The notes under the pieces are model-generated. The model was not told the DNA's origin and ran no database searches. It worked only from the letters and a program-made list of their open reading frames with translations. Both the position numbers and the translations under genes were made by a program. From contig ML213518.1 in assembly GCA_004369045.1 (NCBI GenBank), positions 356,591-420,590 on the forward strand: 64,000 nt of DNA. The letters run 5' to 3'. Each line of letters begins with the position of its first letter. Position 1 is the stretch's first letter. Of the stretch, positions 56,938 through 64,000 are shown piece after piece. The DNA comes from Heliocybe sulcata (Eukaryota > Basidiomycota > Agaricomycetes > Gloeophyllales > Gloeophyllaceae).

Positions 56938-57936
56938 ATGGACAACATACCGCTCGAAGTGTGCGAGAGAATGTTTTCTTTCGCGTGCACCGACGATGGC
57001 AAGACCGGCTGCTCTCTCGCAGCAGTTTCAAGATACGTTCGGGATGGCTCTCGCCGTGTCCGCTTCCAATCCGTCTGTGTAGAGAATTATGACCAGCTGC
57101 AGAAGCTGTGCATTCTGCTCGAGAACCTGCCTGCGCCCGATCGGAACGTCCGCAACCTATTCCTTACAGGTCCTACCAGTCCCGAGGCCCCGAACACAGA
57201 CGGGTTGGACAGGCAGGCCAGCCTCCGAGCTATCCGAGCCTGGAAGGATCGACTTCACGAGCAAGGAAAAGAGGCCTCGCTTTTCATTGCTCGCCTCGTA
57301 CACGCTATCTCTTCCACGCTTCAGCTCGTCTGCTTTTTTGTCCCTCCCGAAAGCCAAATCGAACTCCACCATATTAGCGTCTCCCTGCCCGTCCTCGAGG
57401 AGATCACGCTCCCGGATGCTAACATTCTATGTCCGCTCACTATCACCGAGCCCGTCCAGCTGTTTCCCAAGTTGAAGCGGGTGCATTTTGCGGGTCCTTA
57501 CGTAGACCACTTGGACCAGGTACTGAGGCTCTTGCCTCAATTTGGGCCGTCCGTCACGCATGTCCGGATCACCGGGTTGGAGCAGAGCAGACGCGATCCC
57601 CGTGAACTGCAGACTACACCGCAGACGGCCCTCCAGAAGCTCGAGAAATGCGACGGCGGCCGCCCCGAGCGGGAGTGTGCCAGACCACCAGAAAATTTGC
57701 GAGACGTTGTGGTGCAGATGGGGCCCGAGCCTTGTACGGGTTTCCGGATGTTCAACCCAGGCTTCCTGCCGTACGAGCTGGTACGAAAGCGTCTCGAAGA
57801 GCTCAGCGGTGCACGCAACCAGCTTAAGATCACAATGCTGGCCGCGCAGACAAACTTGGACGACTATAACCTGGCCGCCGCCAAAGAAATGTGGCTGGAT
57901 CGCGTGAACGGCGGTTCGGGGTGCTGGATTCTCTAG
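56938..57936 (+). CDS. F-box-like protein with C-terminal CWIL
   Basis: Single exon, 332 aa from ATG 56938; the frame is open further 5' but without ATG. The F-box-like N-terminus reads MDNIPLEVCERMFSFACTDD, then GKTGCSLAAVSRYVRDG, and should bind Skp1 in an SCF ubiquitin ligase. The remainder has irregular Leu-rich segments (ISVSLPVLEEITLPDANI, LFPKLKRVHFAGPY, VTHVRITGLEQ) typical of the expanded basidiomycete family. It is a distant paralogue of the gene at 38127-39299. The last four residues, C-W-I-L, match a CaaX box of the geranylgeranyl type, though Trp at the second place is uncommon; this may be chance. Target unknown. Confidence 0.75.
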   Translation: MDNIPLEVCERMFSFACTDDGKTGCSLAAVSRYVRDGSRRVRFQSVCVENYDQLQKLCILLENLPAPDRNVRNLFLTGPTSPEAPNTDGLDRQASLRAIRAWKDRLHEQGKEASLFIARLVHAISSTLQLVCFFVPPESQIELHHISVSLPVLEEITLPDANILCPLTITEPVQLFPKLKRVHFAGPYVDHLDQVLRLLPQFGPSVTHVRITGLEQSRRDPRELQTTPQTALQKLEKCDGGRPERECARPPENLRDVVVQMGPEPCTGFRMFNPGFLPYELVRKRLEELSGARNQLKITMLAAQTNLDDYNLAAAKEMWLDRVNGGSGCWIL

Positions 57937-60331
57937 GTAGGATCTGAATTTGTAGATATTGCTGATGGCTGATGGTATCACCTTCAGGTCCAAACATGCT
58001 TCCTCGTATGTGTAAAATCTATTATAATAATTGCCGCCGCCGAAATGTGATCAGTTGTATATAATTCATGCCGAATCGTGTGGTGATGCTTGCTCTTGCT
58101 TCGCTTTGAGTGCCTACCCATCCCCAGCAAGGCTGCCGTAACTGGTGCGCGTTGCTACAGGCAGGTGATGGACAAGGCAAGGTGTACGGTCCGCCAGCCT
58201 CCTGGTCGCCCTTCTGACCGAATTCTTACTGCTCATCAAATTTCCACGCATGTATTCTTGCGGTACCGATGTCGGCAGCTCCCACAAGCAGATGTACTCC
58301 CGCAGAGGTGAGTCATCCTCCGTGCGAGGGCTTAGAGGGCGAAGACTTAAGAACCACTAGGTACGTCGATCTCTGTTTGCACGGCGTGCCAAAATCCGTC
58401 AGAGGGCTTGCTATTCCAGTCATAGGTCCCGTAAGTCACGAAGGAAGCCAGATCAGAAGTCGAAGCGGCGATAGTGGAGTTAACCGGCAATGAGACTCGC
58501 CATAGATGTCGGAGCCACGAAGCAGGGTAGACACGCCTCGTATGTGCTACCGTGATGCGGCGCAGCATATGCCAGGGGCGGGGTAACCGGAACACAGCCG
58601 TCAAACGAACGTAGCAAGGGTCCCTCCTGGTGCCAAACGGTGCCTTCGTTCTGTACCGAGTCTATCACGAGCCATGACAGTTGTCGTTCAAGCTTCATTG
58701 GAATAGCGAGGATCCCTGGATTATCTGCAGGTGTCGAGATGACAACGAGAGCAGTCCAAGATAATGCGCCTTGCTGCCAACCCTGAACCGACACAACCTA
58801 CCAGGCGAAAGGATCAACGGAGCCCAGACCAAGCAGGCTGCCCAACCCCCATCGGTGCACGGTCACAAGCGCAAGGGTTGACCAAGCGTCTCTGCGATGT
58901 GGAAAGGGAGAAATGGGGGAGAGCCCCGGAAAGTGAAAATGCGATTTTTAAGAACGACCTTCCAGACCAGGACTACTGGACGTGCCCCGCCTGTTACATC
59001 ATTCATGGTGCCTTGGCATATTTCCGCCGAGACCTGGGTACTGCCTCAGGCTTTATATACTGGAGGACCGGTCGGAAAAATCAGACAATCGTCCAGCACT
59101 TCACCCGCGACGTACCGCATCATTCTGTGACCTGACCGAATATCTGGCAGCCCTGCGAAAGCTCCGCATGAAGACTACATATTTGGCCGAGGTGGCCAGT
59201 AGAGACGGGACCGCCGTCGGTAAGGAGATCATCTATCGAACCTAGATAAGCTATTAGTCCTTTTCGTCTAGAGAAGCTGATCGGCTGGTCGCCAAGAACG
59301 CGGAGGCTTTCGATTGGTTGACCAGACATACTGAGCATAAAGAATAACTGGTCCCTATAACAGGTTGCAGGAACGCGACATGTAACGAGTGGTATGGCTC
59401 GCTCTAAACCATTATTCGGGTCTTGTGACTCTGCATGCGGTAACCTCCCGAGCTTTCTTCGAGTCCTTCAGGCCAGGAGAAGCACGCCCGCACGGCATGA
59501 CGAATTCGAATCTAGACATCCTTTGCGTTTTCCCAGTTACTGACCAGCGGCTCTTCAGGAAACTCTTTCCCTAGCTTGGACGGTGAAACGACGCGACATC
59601 ACATGCTGTTAATCGATGGCGCCAATATGAGGACTGCGCATATGGGAATGACGGTGTTCAAAGTACCGCTTCAATTATAGCACTTCGTCTTCTGAATGAT
59701 AAACATAGGCTTGCAATGCATTTCTCTTCCTTGGACTGTCAGCTGATCAATGTCAAATAATACAAAAACTGGGCGGAGAAGCTTGAATGAGACATCGATG
59801 CATGCCGAGTCAAGTCATCTCTGTCACACAACTTGTAAGCCAGTTCTTTGAATAACCTATACAATACCGCACCTGTAATGTAACTGGCTCTGGCACTGAG
59901 TATTTCTTTTATGAAACATGGATTTTCGAACGAACATCTGTCAGTCCATGATGATCATGACAGTTGAGGCTGTATTGTTCTGTTCGACTCCTCATAGCAC
60001 CCGCCACATCTCACGTGTGATTGCGGCAAATGCCATGGGGTCTTTGAAGACACCGGCGCCCTGGCACCCGCAATTGCCCTTTCCTCCCGTTCTTGTGCTG
60101 TTCGCTGGCTAATCTCGTCGACGTCGTCCGCATCGTCGAAATCGTTCCCTAGACCGGCAGGCTCCGCTGGTCGCGTCTAGACACAACGGCGCACGTATCA
60201 ACCCATTGCGTGCTGCCTTGATTCTAGCTCGTTCCTTCCCGACTCGACGTCGACCCTTGCTTGCAACAGGAATCCTTTGCCAAAGGAGTTGTAACAACTT
60301 TCATTGCTATCCTTGATTCTTATTATCTGTC
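57937..60331. other. Long intergenic region, no supported gene
   Basis: About 2.4 kb with short open frames on both strands and no domain that I recognise. The last 250 bases are the Vts1 promoter/leader. Confidence 0.5.
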
Positions 60332-62379
60332 ATGTCGACGACTACTCTTCAGCCTCCGGCGAGCCCCAGTCGCTCGCCGGCGCCAGGTGGCAACGAAAAT
60401 GGCCGGTCGCCAAACCGCCAGTCCATGGGACCGTCAGCCCGCAACAACCCTGGGGCTCCGCCTCTTTCTCCCCGTCCTGGTGGGATTTCAGGTGCAGGTA
60501 GGCCTGCGAGTGAGCTACTCAGTGGCGGAGGCATGTTTCAGACTCCGGAAGGTCAGTATTAGTGATCGTCGCATCGGACAGTATTGACGTTTTCATGCAG
60601 CGGAGGCTATCGACCAGTGGTTCGAGAACCTGCAGAACTACGAGGAAATGCTTGAGGATATGGCTGCAGCCTCGCTGGATGTGAATTTCAAAGAAGAGCT
60701 GAGCGCCATCGAGCAATGTACGTCTCCGCACTGCAGCGGTACTCAACGTCATATTCAACTGATCTGCCACAGGGTTCAAAGTTCTTTCGGAAGCCGAGCG
60801 CACAGCCGCTCTTTACAGTCTTTTACAACATTCGACACAAGTACAGATTAGGTTCTTTATTACCGTTCTCCAGCAGATGGCCAGGGCGGATCCTATGACC
60901 GCCCTTCTCAGCCCTGCTGTTGGCGGCTCCATGCAGGCCCAGATGGAAGCTAAGCTGGCTAGCATGAATTTGAAGTCCCCTGGACTGAAGTCGCCCTTGC
61001 CGGCTTCTCCGTCGGCTCGTAACTTCAGCGCCAACCGTCAGTCGCTTGCGCTGGACAGCTCGTCCAACTTCCTCTCACCTGAGTCGGCCAACCTCGCGTC
61101 GCCGAATCCGGGCGACCCTGCCTCTACTCTGGCTCAGCAAAGGGCGAAGTTGAACGCTAGGAACGCGGCGCATCGTATCTCCGCTCCTCCTTTGGCTTCC
61201 GGCGATGGTCGTCAGATCTGGGGCGCCAACTCCAACCAGCTCGGACAAGTGGAGGAACGGCCTACTTCTCCTGCCGCTCAGGAGATTCTTATGCCAGCAC
61301 CCGGCGCGCCGTCGTCCAGGCCCAAGAGCACTGACTTCTCCGGGCTGACCAAGGCCTTCCAGTCGCCCAGGGGCAACAGCAACGAGCTTGATGTCGGCGC
61401 ACTGTCGCCCATGGTCGGCGACAGCTGGGCTAGCCAGGTGAACACCCCGTTGATGCCAATGTTCAAGAATAACCGTGACTCCAACTCTAATCTCGACGCC
61501 GCGGCACAGAAGTTGACTGACTGGTCTAGCGGCGCGCGCGTCCCCTTGATGGCGGACCCGCCCAAGCCAGGCATGCGCCGTGGCTCCAAGGCGGGCCACA
61601 ACGGCGAAGGCCAGAACAACGGTTTCAATAACGGTCTCTTGGTTCCGGGCAATCAGCCGGGCGGGCAGCAGCGCAACGGCGGGGGTAACGGGTTTGGCGG
61701 CCAGGCCGGCTGGTCTGGAGCAAAGAGCCCGGCGCTCTCCGCGACATCATCGAATAGGTTTGGCGGCAGCGACGATGGCAGCATGGCTGGAATGGGAATG
61801 GGAGGATTTGGTATGGGACTGGGCAGTCCTGGATTGGGTATGGGCATCCCTGGCGCTGGAGGGCTTGGACTCCCCAACCTGGCCGGGATGGGCCAGATGA
61901 ACCCGTTGATGAATATGAATATGCTTAACATGGCGAACTTGGGCGCGCTGGGCATGTCGCCCGAGGCGCAGCTGCTTGCGGCCCAGATGGCGGCCGCCGG
62001 AGGATTCGGCCAGCCGGGGTTGAATCCATTCATGGGTCTGCAGCAGCAGCAGATGAATATGCGTAACAACAACAACCGCACCCCTAGTGGACGCTCTACT
62101 GGGAACAATAAGAGCGCGAATGGGAGGGAGAAGAAGGACGAGGAGGATGTGGATCCGAAGGTGTTGGAGGATGTGCCGGCGTGGCTTCGGTCGCTGAGGC
62201 TCCACAAGTACACACCGAACTTTGAGGGGATGGACTGGAGGACGATGGTGATGATGACGGAGGATGATTTGGAGAAGAACGGCGTTGCTGCCCTGGGGGC
62301 CCGCAGGAAGATGCTCAAGACGTTCGAGGTTGTCCGCAAGAAGATGGGCATGGATTCGCCTACCGAGGGCGGCGCCTAA
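60332..62379 (+). CDS. VTS1: SAM-domain RNA-binding protein Vts1 (Smaug family)
   Basis: Exons 60332-60551, 60601-60717 and 60773-62379; 647 aa (yeast Vts1 523 aa). Binds Smaug-recognition hairpins in mRNA and recruits Ccr4-Not for deadenylation and decay. A Pro/Ser-rich start is followed by the conserved Vts1 N-terminal helical domain (about 74-155; AIDQWFENLQNYEEMLEDMA, RFFITVLQQMARADPM). A long disordered middle is Ser/Pro-rich, then Gly/Met/Asn-rich (about 470-560). The C-terminal SAM domain (about 576-641; DVPAWLRSLRLHKYTPNFEG, GVAALGARRKML) carries the basic RNA-binding face. Both introns are about 50 nt and sit in the N-terminal domain. Confidence 0.94.
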
Positions 62380-64000
62380 ATGGACGGCCTCGATGCTCGT
62401 TGCAAATTAGCGACGAATTATACAGCCTAGGTGCTGTAACGAAGGGTTTTCTCTTAATCTGTGTTTGAACGTACTCATGTATGGTTATGGCCCTCGGACG
62501 GATACATAATGATATTGTACATGTCGGTTCAGTGGCTTTGCCTCTGGCCGATGTGGGCAACTCCCTCCTCTACTCGATTTGCCGTCATGTATTTACACTT
62601 AATCTCTAAATCATGGATACCATTTTCTTGTCAATGCTCGAGTACTGGTGCGTTCTGGGCGGATTGTTGTCGGCCGTGGATGCACAAGCTGTCGAAAGGA
62701 GTGGCTGCGTGATTTTGTGCGACAATATTGTTGAAGTCATCTATGATTTCAGTCTTCATTGAAGCTATGTATATTTGAGAAAAGACGTCGAATGTATAGA
62801 CTGGGTTATTTGCTCGACCTTCTCTTGACCTTCGGTAAATACCTTAAATTTAAATACATACGCGCCACAATGTTCGTCCGGATATGGCTACACTATATCC
62901 TCTTTTGTCACACTATATGCACCACTTCAAATTACTTCTCCTATAGTTGCCTTCTACGTCAAATACTTCGCTGTAGGTACGTCACCGCCGTAGCTCGTTT
63001 ATGCTTATAAGCCAGCAAGCCTCTCATTTGTATCCCACTGTTCTTTCCCCTCCCCTCCCCCCTCCCCGCTCTCCTGCAACATATCGTAGCCATGTCATAT
63101 AAGAGCTTGGACCGGAGTCGTATCTTTTACACCTGCATCTCCGTGAGTCTTACTTGTGTAGCCGCCTTCTTTGATTCATTTCCGAGAGGATAACAAACGA
63201 CTTTGGGAAAGGGGAGGGTTATTTTACCTCATACCTCTACGTTCGAACATCCTCGTTATTACAGTGGTCCTATCCAGTCTGTACTCTACTATCTAGTTCA
63301 ATTTTCCTTTGCGTCTAATGCTTTCATTCCCTTTCAATGACGCCCAAATCATAGGAGACTTCGCCCCTGTCTAAAGTTGCCGTTGTTCGGGTCTGAACCT
63401 TCTGAACCGCGGTCGACCCCCGACCCGACCTGATCAGACCCGACCCTCTACCGACCCGACCTCACGGTTCACTGGGGGTTCGGGTCACAGGTCACTGTCC
63501 TCTTGCCTACACTGAACCGTGGTCGACTTGGGTTTGACCCGACCCGACCCCCCATTATCTTCCCGCATATAACATTTTTGGAATTTGGATAGATCATGGA
63601 GGTCGACATTCAGACCGACCCGACCCCGATACTAATATGTACGAGCGTAGTATCGGAGTCCAGAAAATACAGTGTTATTCGAGATAGTTCGACTGCGTCA
63701 CACAATTCATCGCCAATGTCAGCCTGAAGCTCATTAATACCACCCCTCGGCAAGTCTCTGTGGCACAGTTGCTACTAGTCAATGACTTTACAGTAATACA
63801 GCCCTGCTGGCGGCATCCGGAAATCCCGTCATTCATGACGAAGATGTTCATAGAGTGCAAAAACTGGTCAGAAAATGCACCAACAACAGACTGGCCAACC
63901 AACTCACCGTCTATCAACATTCAACGCCGACCTCAAGAAGGTACCCGCGATTTGGCGATGTTTAGTCCCAGGCCGAGACCATTGGGGCTGGTGAGTGTAG
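62380..64000. other. Right-edge region with pyrimidine tract and ACCCG repeat
   Basis: No gene supported. An AT-rich zone (about 62750-62960) is followed by a C/T tract (63040-63080), a short ORF at 63092-63193 with a GTGAGT donor inside, and the ACCCG-rich repeat at 63386-63629. An 81-codon frame on the minus strand (63675-63920) is not supported by family features. Confidence 0.45.
63386..63629. repeat. Degenerate ACCCG/CGGGT pentamer repeat
   Basis: Many GACCCGACC and GGGTTCGGGTC units in both orientations, with two longer related sub-repeats that begin with TGAACCGYGGTCGAC at about 63403 and 63512. Low-complexity, non-coding. Confidence 0.75.

Noticed and set aside
1-64000. CRISPR arrays, operons, phage or plasmid functions
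   Set aside because: All confident genes are intron-bearing or typical fungal nuclear genes; no regularly spaced repeats or prokaryotic signals were seen.

Overview
This window is nuclear DNA of a filamentous basidiomycete, most likely an Agaricomycete. The genes are dense and on both strands. Most carry many very short introns (about 43-72 nt, GT..AG, often with a CTAAC/CTGAC-like branch site). The gene set is fungal housekeeping plus typical basidiomycete accessory families: P450, FMO, SDR, DHA1 transporters, M64 peptidase and F-box-like proteins. Exons were resolved by hand from splice signals, reading phase and family conservation. All reconstructed host genes below close in frame.

Layout: 0-13 kb holds a flavin monooxygenase (+), a Pep12/Vam3-like syntaxin (-), a zeta-crystallin-type quinone oxidoreductase (+), a possible 32-codon mini-gene (+) and an alpha/beta hydrolase (-). 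12.8-20 kb holds a ribosomal-L1-domain nucleolar protein with a very long basic tail (-) and a DHA1 MFS transporter (-). 22-31 kb holds a secreted M64-type metallopeptidase (+), an orphan protein ending in a CVIM prenylation box (+) and a small F-box/coiled-coil protein using a GC-AG intron (+). 31-44 kb holds a Cdc7/SepH-type septation kinase with armadillo-like C-terminal part (22 exons, +), mitochondrial ribosomal protein uL5m (-), an F-box-like protein (+), an MFS pseudogene (+) and the mitofusin Fzo1 (+). 44-64 kb holds a cytochrome P450 (+), a putative MIF4G-like protein (-), a short-chain dehydrogenase (-), NAD-specific glutamate dehydrogenase (19 exons, +), a second F-box-like protein (+) and the SAM-domain RNA-binding protein Vts1/Smaug (+).

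The genes do not form one pathway. Functional themes are mitochondria (Fzo1, uL5m, NAD-GDH), vesicle fusion (syntaxin), septation signalling (Cdc7-like), ribosome assembly (L1-domain protein) and scattered redox enzymes. I see no secondary-metabolite core enzyme and no CRISPR or prokaryotic feature. Gaps of 1-3 kb hold no recognisable gene; they contain a pair of palindromes, short tandem duplications, an ACCCG-rich degenerate repeat and a GC-rich block. The most interesting points are the CVIM protein with an intron whose retention would remove the prenylation box, several micro-exons of 10-24 nt at functionally critical sites, a retention-sensitive syntaxin tail, and the mini-gene at 10.4 kb.
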